64,000 nt of DNA, taken from assembly GCA_029532415.1 (NCBI GenBank), contig JAQOTA010000060.1, positions 3,534,001 through 3,598,000 on the forward strand. The letters run 5' to 3'. The notes under the pieces were generated by a model. It saw only the letters and a program-made list of their open reading frames with translations, ran no database searches and had not been told where the DNA came from. Every line of letters starts with the position of its first letter. Position 1 is the first letter of the stretch. The translations under genes and the position numbers were made by a program. This DNA comes from Marasmius tenuissimus (Eukaryota; Basidiomycota; Agaricomycetes; Agaricales; Marasmiaceae). Of this stretch, positions 33,201 to 42,858 are shown in pieces.

Positions 33201-35417
33201 GAAGTTCTTAGTATGCTTCCGAGCTTTATCCAGAGCCTTGTCTGAACAATGTCCGAAACGTCTGTGTAGAACCTTGTAGTCAACTTTATCCATCGTTGAC
33301 TTGGCCATTAAGCTACGAGCAGAGGCTTTCTGCGAGCTAACCCAAAAGATGGTTTGACCAGGCGTAAGTGGGTAAGATACCAATGACTGGCGTCGACCCT
33401 TATTGTAAAAAGCCAATTTGCTAGACGATCCGTGTACTTGCAGACCACCTTGCAAGAATTCTCCAAGCGAGAGAAGTCGAATTGACAAAAGCGGAACATA
33501 ATAGACAGGATAGAGTCGCGTAATGCGTTCCTCCATACGACCGTCAGATCCTTCAACAGAATGACTGATGAACACAGTCCCTTTCCCCTTAATTTGAATA
33601 GGGTTGTCCTTGTTCGCAGTGTTAAGCTGCGGTCCATTGTTCATGGATTCATACTCGGCAAAATCTTCGAGATCATAAGTAAAGTGCGATGAAGCACCCG
33701 AATCGACGATCCACTCTTGTGAGCTTCCAGTCGCCTTCTTTCCCTTACAATTGGCACATGTGGCAAAGTGATCACCAATATATTGCGCAAATTTCATACG
33801 GGACACGATACTCGAACTACTACGTTTAGAAGCGGCTAATAGAGCGGCGCACTGTAGGTTCGTATCAGTGTTAGAAGAAAGACTGAGATAAGGCACTTGC
33901 CTGTCATCGTCAGATTCCTCAGATCTGATGGAGACTGAATCGTACTCAACATCGTCGGAAAAACCAGCGGCATCTGCGATCTTGCTGTCAACGTCCATGG
34001 CACTTCCACTCGCAATCTCCGTACGCAAAGAATCGTTTACAGCGTTCAACGCAATACGATCCTCACGCTCAGAGTCGGAGTCCTCATAGAAAGAATCATA
34101 GAGGTCGTAAACCTTCTCGACGCTCTTAGCACGCTTTGCAGGTGGAGCAGTGGAGAAGGGACCATCAATACGATGCTTAAGGGAGGAAGAGGAAGCAGCC
34201 GCATATCCCTGTTCCATAGGTTCAAGGACGTGGGCATACTTGGGGACACCAAGACGATCGGCAAGACTGTGAGCAGCCTGAGCATTCTCAAAAACAGTAC
34301 CACCAGAGGTAGCACCGGAGAAACGCTGCATGTGGAGTGGATCCCGGGATCGGTCCACGGGATGTACGACAGATGGAGTATCAGGAACGATGGGGGGTGA
34401 GGAGATGGACAAATGAGAGAGGGAAGCGATATGAGAATGACCCTTGTGAGAGGAGTCACCCTTGTTGTCCTGAGAATCACCCTTCTTCTTCCTGCCACCT
34501 CGGTTATTCTTCTTCTTCTGGTCGTTGTCGTTCTTAGATTGGTTATTATTGTTAGACGTCGACAAAGGAGGATTAGACTGTTGGTTAAACTTCGGGTCTT
34601 TGTCGTTCTTCTTGACAGAAGAGATGTGTGACGCGAGAGGAGCGGGTTTCCGAGCTTCGTAGTGGTTAATGACGGCATCACGAGCCACTTCGAAAGTAAG
34701 TTCAGCTGGCGAGTTACCATTGGTAGCGAATTCACGAGCATTGGCCCATGACTGTGGAATGATCGAGAGGAGGAGCATGGCTTTGACGAGAGTAGGGAGT
34801 TCGATCTGCGCTTCAGAGAGTTGGCCGAATATAAGTTCGAGTCTGGCAATCTCGGGAACGGGGTTACCACCAGACAAACGAAACTCCATGACCGACTTGA
34901 AGTCAGCCCAAACAGAAACAGAAGTCTGTTGACCATAACGAGCCTTGATCTTCTCCCAAGCGCCCCAAGCCGTATCATCATCCTTGATAATACTCTGCAC
35001 GGCAATAGTGGTGGTGGCACGTAGTGCACCCATGGCTTTGAATTCATACTTCTTCCAATGTCGATGGTCCTTCTCGTGCCTGAGATAATCCTTCTCGTAC
35101 CTTTCCAAATCCTTAGCATACTGCTCAAGGTCCCTAGCATACTGCTGCATCTGTTCATCGGTAGGGGAGACTGTCTCTGTACGTCGAGTAGCTTCTCCAC
35201 CTTCACGAGCAGGAACGGTGACAGTGCGAGTAGTCGGCTTGGGTTCTGCTGGTTCTTTAGGTTTCTCAGGTTCAGTAGGTTCAGGATCGTCGTTGGTGTA
35301 GTGGTTGTAGAACTCGTTGATCATGGCATAGGTACCAAGACCCTTGGACCACTTGCGCCAGTTGACACCGCTGAAGACTTCAACGGTGGGGATAAGGGTA
35401 GACATAACAGGAGCCAT
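30216..35417 (-). CDS. Copia-1 Gag-Pol polyprotein, single intact frame
   Basis: One frame encodes the whole polyprotein. I take ATG 35417 (M-A-P-V-M-S-T-L-I-P-T-V-E-V) as start, giving about 1733 aa; the open frame extends further upstream without a better ATG. Domains in order: Gag (about 1-300), acidic linker, aspartic protease I-V-D-S-G-A-S-S-H-F near 33700, gag-pre-integrase/zinc binding (H-R-R-F-G-H-C and C-R-G-C-A-E-G-K) near 33200, integrase core (H-S-D-L, S-D-G-G-G-E-Y, E-Q-N-G-R-A-E-R) 33110-32750, reverse transcriptase with N-R-W-V-F-D-V-K and Y-V-D-D-A (31162), RNase H with D-S-D-W-A-A-D, S-S-T-E-A-E-Y and D-N-Q-G-S-I. Integrase-before-RT order is the Ty1/copia arrangement. No stops or shifts, so probably still competent. 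Confidence 0.97.
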   Translation of the reverse strand: MAPVMSTLIPTVEVFSGVNWRKWSKGLGTYAMINEFYNHYTNDDPEPTEPEKPKEPAEPKPTTRTVTVPAREGGEATRRTETVSPTDEQMQQYARDLEQYAKDLERYEKDYLRHEKDHRHWKKYEFKAMGALRATTTIAVQSIIKDDDTAWGAWEKIKARYGQQTSVSVWADFKSVMEFRLSGGNPVPEIARLELIFGQLSEAQIELPTLVKAMLLLSIIPQSWANAREFATNGNSPAELTFEVARDAVINHYEARKPAPLASHISSVKKNDKDPKFNQQSNPPLSTSNNNNQSKNDNDQKKKNNRGGRKKKGDSQDNKGDSSHKGHSHIASLSHLSISSPPIVPDTPSVVHPVDRSRDPLHMQRFSGATSGGTVFENAQAAHSLADRLGVPKYAHVLEPMEQGYAAASSSSLKHRIDGPFSTAPPAKRAKSVEKVYDLYDSFYEDSDSEREDRIALNAVNDSLRTEIASGSAMDVDSKIADAAGFSDDVEYDSVSIRSEESDDDRQVPYLSLSSNTDTNLQCAALLAASKRSSSSIVSRMKFAQYIGDHFATCANCKGKKATGSSQEWIVDSGASSHFTYDLEDFAEYESMNNGPQLNTANKDNPIQIKGKGTVFISHSVEGSDGRMEERITRLYPVYYVPLLSIRLLSLGEFLQGGLQVHGSSSKLAFYNKGRRQSLVSYPLTPGQTIFWVSSQKASARSLMAKSTMDKVDYKVLHRRFGHCSDKALDKARKHTKNFPEFDRKPKKTRLCRGCAEGKMHSRSFPDSTTRASKPFEKIHSDLKQFPTESYHKYKWYMSFVDDCTSHGWTMLMRRKSDSVKMLRDFIAMVKVQLGVDIKEWMSDGGGEYKSDAFDDVLKEHGIKILTSIPYTPEQNGRAERFNRTIVEKAQALRFDACLPPSWWEFCVLHAVALHNRTPSQRLRWLTPHEKLRGSAPDVSDLRVFGCAAYAFIPEKRRVNKLSPRSELMTFIGFQEGMKGYVFMKMSNNSIFKSATALFDENLFPKCSDKKPRGFTPVGEIPEIPPVLGENPNFSSDSDDDLSDDDLYPPENLPKRSESPHDDDGDGTVPQGERQHPDPDPPFQPPRPPTPVGGKEQSPPPRRSGRKRTGTKQPDNIFGEQRDPNNPSRIVRDMEKNSTWRDATGDREPMDPPTTRRRGRPRKVPGTNCASLSTMCNSRGSQPDSLVQQLSQEGGVGFVIYLLNRAVPVHDDLTDMSNVREWTLRDILKLLAEQQREWKAACRDELEALRKRKVFELVDLPKGRKAVKNRWVFDVKSDGRKKAQLVAKGFSQVEGVDFDEIFSPVVRFETVRMMLALAALKNWHIQALDVKNAFLYGELKEEIYMDQPEGFKVKGQEGKVYRLRRALYGLKQAALEWWRALSSSMEVMGFKRLTSDAGLFICKDRETGEECIALIYVDDALFLGPNKAFVEKKKAEFMAHWECRDPGEVKEFLRMRIRHKGRKILLDQTDYLKKVLKRFGMQNAKAADTPLPAGYIPQPNEGPVDPECRARYQSVIGLLLYIMLGTRPDIAYTVTKLSQFSANPSEDHLKKALYICRYLAGTPDYALVYDGASDGGLLAFTDSDWAADPIKHRSITGYFFKLAGGIFCWQSRAQKTVALSSTEAEYMALSDCSRQAVWIQQLLSELGIDMTPVPICGDNQGSIFIASNPVQERRTNHIDIRYHYIRECVSDRKVDLFFFDGAYNPADMFTKNLGHVKFSAFREHLGLEFYSSE

Positions 35418-35732
35418 AGCGATCTGGAGTAATAAAACAACGATCAGCATATGTTCATCATCATAGGCAATGATAAAAGAAATCACTGCACAGTCAACGG
35501 CGATAGCCATCGATCGTTGTTGAGGACACAGTCCACCATCGTCAAACATCAATGAAGATGTCGACTTCACAGGTCCAGAACCGGTGTTAACGGTCTGCCC
35601 ATCACGACAGCGATTAAGCAGTCACGATGGTTATCGAGTGCAACGACCACAACAGTGCATCATCATAGGCAGCACACAATAAAGGTGCACATCCTAGAGA
35701 GCTGCCATCGCAGGGCACATCGATAGGGCACC

Positions 35733-35745
35733 GGGGCCCATAACC
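35733..35745 (-). promoter_or_regulatory. Primer binding site (half initiator tRNA-Met type)
   Basis: Directly inside the 5' LTR the element strand reads GGTTATGGGCCCC. This is complementary to the anticodon arm of initiator tRNA-Met, the half-tRNA priming known for Drosophila copia. The copia-3 element here has the same site at 45708-45720, and a partial one survives in the relic at 40707-40716. Confidence 0.8.
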
Positions 35746-36003
35746 TGTTGAGGCAGAGGTCCTGCCCACGCAGTGGCAGCATGGGACAGACTAGCTCACC
35801 TGGAGATAGGCTTAGAGGCAGCAACGAGAGTAGTAAAAGTACTCGTATTGCATGTAGATACAGAGCTACTTATATACTATACAGAGGTGGCTGTATCTTC
35901 TATAACAGGAGTGACTAGGAATAGCATAGATCATAGTGAAACGATTGAAGCATATATGCGGCTCGATACAACGGTCCATATATCCGGTAGTCCGGATTCA
36001 ACA
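35746..36003 (-). repeat. 5' LTR of copia-1
   Basis: 258 bp, TGTTGA...TCAACA, followed by target duplication GACTG at 36004-36008. Confidence 0.95.
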
Positions 36004-36008
36004 GACTG

Positions 36009-36760
36009 CTCAATCTTAATGTTGATTCTAATTTGAATCTAGTATACACAGTACGGTAAGTAAGGGTAAGTAAAATCTACAGGTGAAGCACGAACTGGAC
36101 TTCATGCTTGAAAAAGATATTGCTTGGACGTCGAGTTACTTATAGGATGCCGTGAGACAACTATACAGTTACTCAGGAAGTTCCGAGTGGCTTGTCAGGT
36201 GATTTTCCACTTCAACACATCATCAATCTCAGCTGCTGCCGGTGTCGCTAACACTTTTTTCCCAGATGAGCATCTATCTTGAAATTCGCGTTGGCTCCAA
36301 GAACATCAAGTCTCGGTAAGTGTTCCACTCATCTCTATGATTCAAGTCCGCCTTTTCTGACGTAAATCTAAAGCAGTTATCGAAAACCCAACCTCGGAAG
36401 TGTCGGTCGGAGGGATAATGAGGCAATGACAGTGCATGATAGTTGTCTACACTTTTTTTTGGGCTAATGACTCTTCAGAATCCCTTTCTAGGCTTTGCAT
36501 GAGGTTATCAACTCGTTATCAACACAGAAATTTGGGGTATTAGACTGCCAAAGTTCATGGTGAGTATGTTTCGTTTGGTTGGCTACTAGACAGTCACTGA
36601 CTTTCTACTGTTGCGTTCCAGTACCAGCACAAGTATCCAGTAACCAGTTGTGGTTTGGAGATTAGTGCCGGTATTGCATGCACATACTATTTTATAGCGG
36701 TTTGTAACTGTATGTAGCACACAATATAAAGATTTATTCATATTCACTATGGTTTCAACT
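36009..36760. other. Spacer right of copia-1
   Basis: AT-rich sequence with no gene or element termini that I can support. Continues to the ATGG-rich repeat. Confidence 0.4.
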
Positions 36761-36774
36761 GGCAATTTCCTGAA

Positions 36775-36955
36775 GGCCTTGGGGGGCATGGAAGGCATGG
36801 GAGGCACAGGAATCTTCAGTAGGTATGGACAGTATGGATGGTATGGGTGCATGGAATAGGATTATCTGCTCCATGCATGCCCCCCCTGCTCCATACCAGT
36901 ATGGCAGGGGTATGGGGCCGCATGGATCCATGCTTCCATACATTTCCCGTTTTGC
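36775..36955. repeat. Palindromic GGCATGG/GTATGG-rich repeat, inverted relative to 28.84 kb
   Basis: Repeated GCATGG and GTATGG units fold back on GCATGCCCCCC and CCATACC. The right end reads ATTTCCCGTTTTGCTGATGT, the complement of the left flank of the 28842 repeat. Confidence 0.7.
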
Positions 36956-36974
36956 TGATGTACATGACGGCTCA

Positions 36975-37125
36975 GCTTAAGCTGTGGCTGAGCTGGCTGG
37001 GAGCTGAGCTAAGCTGAGCCGGTACCTGAAATGGCTCCACCTAAGCTAGTTGTCTGAGCCTTGAGGTTGTCTGGCTCAGCTTGAAGCTGGCTCAAAAGCT
37101 GGCTGAGCTGGCTTGAGCCATTAAA
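36975..37125. repeat. AGCT-rich low-complexity repeat
   Basis: Degenerate tandem and inverted copies of GGCTGAGCTGGCT and CTCAGCTTAAGCTG. Self-complementary and non-coding. Confidence 0.65.
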
Positions 37126-37214
37126 ATCACACAACCAAGAAATATACAGGAAACAGTGGAGATTTTGTCTATTTTATGGGTTATAATACTCTGCCTTTGC
37201 GTGCAAAAGGTCTA

Positions 37215-37364
37215 CTGACCTATTTCACTCAATTTGTATGGTCACAGGTCACACCCATTTTCCAAAACCTTGCCAATGATTTTTTCTCGATTTATCAGAT
37301 TTTCTGGCGAAAAGTTTATTTTGAAAATGGTCACACGCCATACAAATTGAGTAAAATAGGTCAG
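37215..37364. mobile_element. Tc1/mariner-type MITE, copy 1 (150 bp)
   Basis: Termini CTGACCTATTTCACTCAA and the complement of CTGACCTATTTTACTCAA, each flanked by TA (37213-37214, 37365-37366). The inverted repeats reach about 45 bp and nearly meet, leaving a short AT-rich centre. Confidence 0.85.
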
Positions 37365-38435
37365 TATCTGCCATTTCAGTCTGTCTACTAGACATAAGGT
37401 AGGGGTCAGCCAAGATCCATGGACCCCAGGTGGCAAAAGTGTGACAGTCTCTTTCCCTTCAATTTGAATAGGGTTGTCCTTGTTCACAGTGTTTAGCTGC
37501 GGTCCATTGTTCATGGGTTCATACTCAGCAAAATCTTCAAGATCATAAGTAAAGTGCAACAAAGCACCTGAATCAATGATCCACTCTTGCAAGTTATCAG
37601 TCACTCTCTTTCCCTTACAATTGGCACATGTGGCAAAGTGATCACCAATATATTGTGCAAATTTAATACAGGACACAATACTCAAATGACTACATTTAGA
37701 AGCGACCAGAAGAGCAGTGCACTGTAGGTTTGTATCAGTGTGAGATGAGAGACTGAGATAAGGCACTTGCCTGTCATCATCAGATTTCTCAGATCTGATG
37801 GAGACCAAATTGTACTCAACATTGTTGGAAAAACCAGCGCCATTTGCAATCTTGCTGTCAATGTCCATGGCACTTCCACTCACAATCTCTGTACGCAAAG
37901 AGTCGTTAACAGTGTTTAACGTGATACGATCCTTATGTTCAGAGTCGGAGTCCTCGTAGAAGGAATCATAGAGGTCATAAACCTTCTTGACACTCTTAGC
38001 ACGCTTTGCAGGTGGAGCAGTGGAGGAGGGACCATCAATACGATGCTTCAGGGAAGAAGAGGAAGCAGCCGCATATCCCTGTTCCATAGGTTCAAGAACG
38101 TGGGCATACTTGGGAACACCAAGACAATTGGCAAGACTGCAAGCAGCCTGAGCATTCTCAAAAACAGTACCACCAGAGGTAGCACTGGAGAAACACTGCA
38201 TGTGGAGTGGATCCCGGGATTGGTCCATGGGATGTACAACAGATGGAGTGTCAGGAACAATGGGAGGTGAGGAGATGGACAAATGAGCAAGGGATGCAAT
38301 ATAAGAATGACCCTTGTGAGAGGAGTCATCCTTGTTGTCCTGAGAATCACCCTTCTTCTTCCTGCCACATTGGTTGTTCTTCTTCTTCTGGTCATTGTCG
38401 TTTTTTGACTAGTTGTTATTGTTAGACAATGACAA

Positions 38436-39181
38436 TGTCAGCAATCACCAGATCTGACCTGGTGATGTGTCACACTAAGCTTTCAGACAAGAAGGAACAA
38501 GGCAAAGAAGAGAAAACTCTATACTGGTGAGGAATAAACCAGCTCAAGACTGGGGAATACATGCAGAGTATCTACTTCTTATATACTACTAAGAGGACTA
38601 CGGCGTGTGTCGATGGTGAGGTATGACTTCAAGGTATGACATTGTGAAACAGTATCTGAAACAGGACCAACATGTGGGTCCCTTCATGTATCTACCATGT
38701 GTCTATATGATTAGATACTGACCTATTTTATTCAATTTGTATATCACACATCACAGGCCTCTGGGCATACAAAAAATTTTTGTATGGTCACCCAGTCACA
38801 GGGGGGTCATACGAATTGTCCTAGTATGTGACAAATTTCAGAGAAGCTTAAAAAAGGCAAGAAATTTAACTTTCCAGGATTTTTTGGCCCAAATCAGGTG
38901 TTTTTTGCAGATTTCTGCTTGCAGCAGCCACACCTGTCATCGTCCTCCTCACTTGTCCTCTCCTAGTGGCTAGTGGCCTGAAAGTTCCATATGAATTTTC
39001 ATTTTTGTCACCGGTCACTTGCCCACCATACGAATTTGTACAGGCAAAATTTTTCATCACACGGAAAACCCCATCCGAATTGAATAAAATAGGTCAGTAT
39101 GAGTCATGTGAGGGATAAGATGTAGATAAGATAGAACAGGATAAGATAAGGAGAAAAGATAAGATGGGAGGGAAATTCATG
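38436..39181. mobile_element. Solo LTR nested in the copia relic
   Basis: It starts TGTCAGCAATCACC and ends TTCATGACA. It is flanked by GACAA (38431-38435) and GACGA (39182-39186), a target duplication with one mismatch. The matching copia-1 sequence at 34560 is uninterrupted. Removing the inner MITE leaves about 364 bp. Confidence 0.75.
38718..39097. mobile_element. Tc1/mariner-type MITE, copy 2 (380 bp), inside the solo LTR
   Basis: Termini CTGACCTATTTTATTCAATT on both ends in inverted orientation, with TA on both sides (38716-38717, 39098-39099). Same family as 37215-37364 but with a longer, different interior that includes TGACAAATTTCAGAGAAG. No transposase frame. Confidence 0.85.
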
Positions 39182-40061
39182 ACAGACGAAGGAGGAGAAG
39201 ACTGCTGGTTAAACTTCAGGTCCTTGTCCTTCTTCTTCACAGAAGAGATGCACGACATGAGAGGAGTGGGTTTCTGGGCATTGGTGTGGCTGACGACAGC
39301 TTCATGAGGAAATTTAAAAGTAAGTTCAGCAGGAGAGTTGCTGTTTGTAGCGAATTTGCAAGCATTCAACCATTGTTGAGGAAGAATGGAGAGTAGGAGC
39401 ATTGCTTTAATGAGATCAGGAAGTTCGATGGAGGCTTCATAGAGTTGATCAAAGAGAAGTTTGAGTCTGGCAATTTTAGGAATGGGGTTGCCACTGGACA
39501 AACAAAAGTCCATGATTGCCTTGAAGTCCGCCCAAATGGAGACAGAAGTCCATGTGGCAAACCTCTCTTCAATAGTATCAAAGCATTGTTTAGCAGAGAA
39601 TGTATTGTTGTCCATGACTGTCTGCACAGCATGTGTGGTAGTAGCTCATAATGCACCAATAGCCTTGTTCTTGAGCTTCTTCCAATGATGCATAACCTTG
39701 TCATGCTTCTCCATGTCCTTCTCCCACTTCTCAACATCTTTCTCATACTTCTCAACATCAGCATGGTACCAGGTCATGGTGGTGGCGGGAATAGGAACAA
39801 TAGTCTCTTGCGCACTCTCACCAGTCCCAGTCATAGCCGTAGTCAGCTGAGGTTGTACTGGAGCAGTTGGTTTGACTGATGCAACAGGGATCTTAGCTTC
39901 CCCAGTATAATGGTCATAAAACTTATTGATCATTGCATAGGTAGTAAGCCCTTTAGACCACTTGTGAAAAGGAGGATTGACACCATTGATTACTTCAACA
40001 GTGGGAATGAGGTTAGACATAACTCGAGCCATAGTGATCTGGAGTAATGAAACAACGATCA

Positions 40062-40416
40062 AGTCAATATTCCAGTATGGCAACCTCAGATTGGCCACTT
40101 GTAGTACCTGCTGGACTTTACTGTGCTTCCGTCATTGTATGATATCATTGCCCTTTGCCCAGTCTTACTCACGTAGCTCCATAACCCTTTACCTCTGTGA
40201 TTGTACTTACTCCTACATACATCATGCACAGTTGGACCTACATCATGCATAGTATATTCCTTTCTGTTCTCTCGTATTCTCTACCTACTTATGTACAGTA
40301 TATACACCAACTACAAAATCCCATACTACCTCAGCGGTTTGTTAACCCACTGAGGTCTTCTACATTTCTCTTACCTTGCCCCGCTCTGAGCTCTTTCTCT
40401 ATGCAGTATTGTGACT
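40062..40416. mobile_element. 355 bp insertion flanked by GATCA
   Basis: It interrupts the relic's 5' untranslated region. GATCA occurs at 40057-40061 and 40417-40421, and copia-1 has a single GATCA at the matching place near 35440. Ends AGTCAATATT and AGTATTGTGACT are only weakly inverted. The superfamily is not clear. Confidence 0.75.
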
Positions 40417-40716
40417 GATCAGCATAGGTTCATCATCATAGGCAATGATAAAAGAAATCACTGCATGGTCAATGATGATAGCCATCGATTGTTGTTGAGG
40501 GCATTGTCCACCATTGTCAAACATCAATGAAGATGTTGACTACACAGGTCCAGAACCAGTGTTAACAGTCTGCCCATCACGACAGTGATTAAGCAGTCAT
40601 GATGGTTATTGAGTGCAACAACCACAATAGCGCATCATCATAGGCAGCACTCAGCAAAGTGCACATCCTAGAGAGCTTGCCATCACAGGGCACATCAATA
40701 GGGCACCGGGGCCCAT

Positions 40717-41100
40717 ACTGTACCATTTCATGTAAAACAATGGTCACAGGTCACAGACCCTGTTGTTGAACCCAAATGTCACGGTATGTCACGGGTCCCA
40801 GGCCCATTTGCTGAAACCTTCAGGCAGGTCTGAGATTTGGTCCACAAGACGGCCCTGTTCTGCAAAAGTCCAGTAGCCCTTTCCACGACTATCCTCACAG
40901 GATGGTTCATTTCCCGAGCACAAATACACCAGAAAGGCACCAAGTTTCCAATTCTCTGTGTCCTCAGAGCTCTCCTTACCTTGCCATTACTGAATTTTTT
41001 AGCATGTCCCAAGTCACGTCGGGATATGCCAAAACCAAAATTTCGGTCAAACCAGTCAAGGGTTCCTTCGTGGTGGAGGTGGAGGATGTAAATTCTCCCA
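40717..41100. other. Junction region between copia relic and copia-3
   Basis: It begins CTGTACCATTTCATG after a TA, then GGTCACAGGTCAC, resembling the left end of the TA-type MITEs. No matching right end is seen. No gene recognised. Confidence 0.4.
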
Positions 41101-42858
41101 CTCTCTTTGATGATTGCGGCGGAAACTGAATGGATTGTTATCAGTTTGTGTGTTTCCTTGAGTTATATTGCGATTCAAATTAGAAGGACTGGCAGTACTT
41201 GGATCAGGGCCATACTGATTAGGTACATTACTGGGACCTTTTGGTGATCCAGGACCATCAGCAGGTGGTGGATGATTGTGCAAATCATCCATTGGATCGT
41301 GATCCATATTGGGAGGAGGATCTCCCCCTGGCGTATGACCGTTGTCATCAGGCGGAGGAAGATCCAGATCAAATGGTGGGTGACCGTCGTCTTCACCATT
41401 GTGATCATGGCCATCGAATGGGTATGAATTGAAGGGTACAGAACAGACTGGTTCGTTGGTATTGTCAAATTCTATAGATCCGGGTTTTTCTTTTTGACAT
41501 TTTGGAAACCAATTTTCGTCAAAAATGGCATGTGCAGCAACATAAATTGAGTTGTTGGTTGTTCGGAAAAAACAATAAGCTTTTGATCCCTTCTCGTAAC
41601 CAATAAAGATCATGGCCTCAGATTTCGGAGCCAGCTTGTTTTTCTGTTTAGGTATTTGTGCATAGGCACCACAGCCAAACATTCTAAAATAGGAGACATC
41701 AGGCTTTTTGCCTTCATACAACTCAATTGGGGTTTTAACCTTCCTTGCGCAGATCAGAGTTCTGTTATATGTATGGACAGTGGTGAGAATTGCAAACTCC
41801 CACCAGCTTTCAGGGGCACAAGCATGAAAGCGCATTGCTTCAGAGTTTTCTCGCAGAGTGCGATTAAACCTTTCAGCACGTCCATTCTGTTGGTGAATAT
41901 GCGGAGCAGAAGTGTGAAATACCACTCCATTACCAATGTACCATTGTTTTTGGGTGTTTGATAGAAACTCCCCCCCTCAATCAAAGCATAGCTTTTTAAC
42001 CATCTTGCCTGTTTGGGTCTCGACTTCCTTTTTCCAGGCTTTAAGGTTTTGATCAGTGTCATCCTTGGCATGCAATGGATATACCCAGCCATGAGACAAC
42101 TTGTCGTCGATTATGGTAAGGGCAAACTTCTTCCAATGGTATGACAAAGTAGGGAATTCTAACAAATCACAATGGACAAGCTCCAGAATCTCCGCAGCAC
42201 GTTTGTCAGAAGCAGGATAGGGTTTGTTGTTCATTTTGCCTTTGGCACAACTACAACAAATTCCTTCCTTCAAAGGGAGAGCCTTTCCCTTTGGAAAACC
42301 CTTAACATTATCTGCTAACTTTTTAATAACGTCTTTGTTGGCATGACCAAGACGTCTATGCCATACAGGAAAATCTATGACAGCAAAAGACATGACAGAT
42401 GCGAAGGAAGTTACTCCCATAAGTATCTTCGCGTTCATCCATCGTAAGTTATCCTGATCATGGCTCGGATAAAAGCTCATGAGTAAGGAGTTGTCTTTTC
42501 TGTACCGGATCTGAGTCTCTGGATGGTTCCCGATGGTATAATATCCATCTCTTTGGAATTTACCATCTGAAATAATGCGATGTGGGCTATTGGGTTGGTA
42601 CAACACTGGAAACAATTTTGTGACCTTAGTCACTCCCTGACTAGTGTGTTGGATGAGAACAGTACCAGAGCCTCGGATTTGGATGTTGGCTGCATCGCCT
42701 GCTGAGGTCGTAACGACTAAAGGGTAGGCAAATTCCTGATAGTCTGAGAAGTTGCTCATGAATGGAGTCATGTGCATAGAAGCACCACTATCAAGTAGCC
42801 AGGCTTCCTTAGTATTCTCAATGTATGAATCACTCGCAATTAGGTTGCTGAAAGACAT
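41101..42858 (-). pseudogene. Copia-3 protease-integrase part of Pol, truncated
   Basis: L-L-D-S-G-A-S-M-H-M-T marks the protease. H-R-R-L-G-H-A and C-S-C-A-K-G-K form the integrase zinc site, and H-C-D-L-L-E-F plus I-D-D-K-L-S-H-G begin the catalytic core. A break near 41980 (after K-L-C-F-D) separates it from the next part, H-Q-Q-N-G-R-A-E-R-F-N-R-T-L and V-S-Y-F-R-M-F-G-C-G-A-Y, then an Asp/Pro-rich linker. The frame ends at about 41060 with no reverse transcriptase. Confidence 0.85.

Larger units (their letters stand above)
28993..36003 (-). mobile_element. Complete Ty1/copia LTR retrotransposon (copia-1)
   Basis: Both LTRs begin TGTTGA and end TCAACA on the plus strand, and the element is flanked by GACTG. 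The 5' LTR (in element orientation) is 35746-36003, 258 bp. The 3' LTR is 28993-30173, the same 258 bp interrupted by a 918 bp solo LTR with its 5-base target duplication. Ignoring that insertion, I count one base difference between the LTRs (ATATATGCGG versus ATATATACGG), so the insertion is recent. A primer site, polypurine tract and an uninterrupted gag-pol frame are all present. Confidence 0.95.
37430..40716 (-). mobile_element. Degenerate copia relic of the copia-1 family
   Basis: It covers the protease region, Gag and the 5' untranslated region of a copia-1 relative, truncated on both sides; no LTR of its own remains. It aligns to about 33570-35740 of copia-1, interrupted by a solo LTR (38436-39181) and a 355 bp insertion (40062-40416). 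Protein pieces such as L-D-E-stop-free stretches at 37242-38282 still read, but with V-D-S-G-A-S changed to I-D-S-G-A-L and many substitutions. CpG sites of copia-1 are mostly TpG or CpA here. Confidence 0.9.

Noticed and set aside
34046..35206. 386-codon frame within copia-1
   Set aside because: A shifted-frame shadow of Gag, Arg/Leu/Ser-rich without homology to anything expected.
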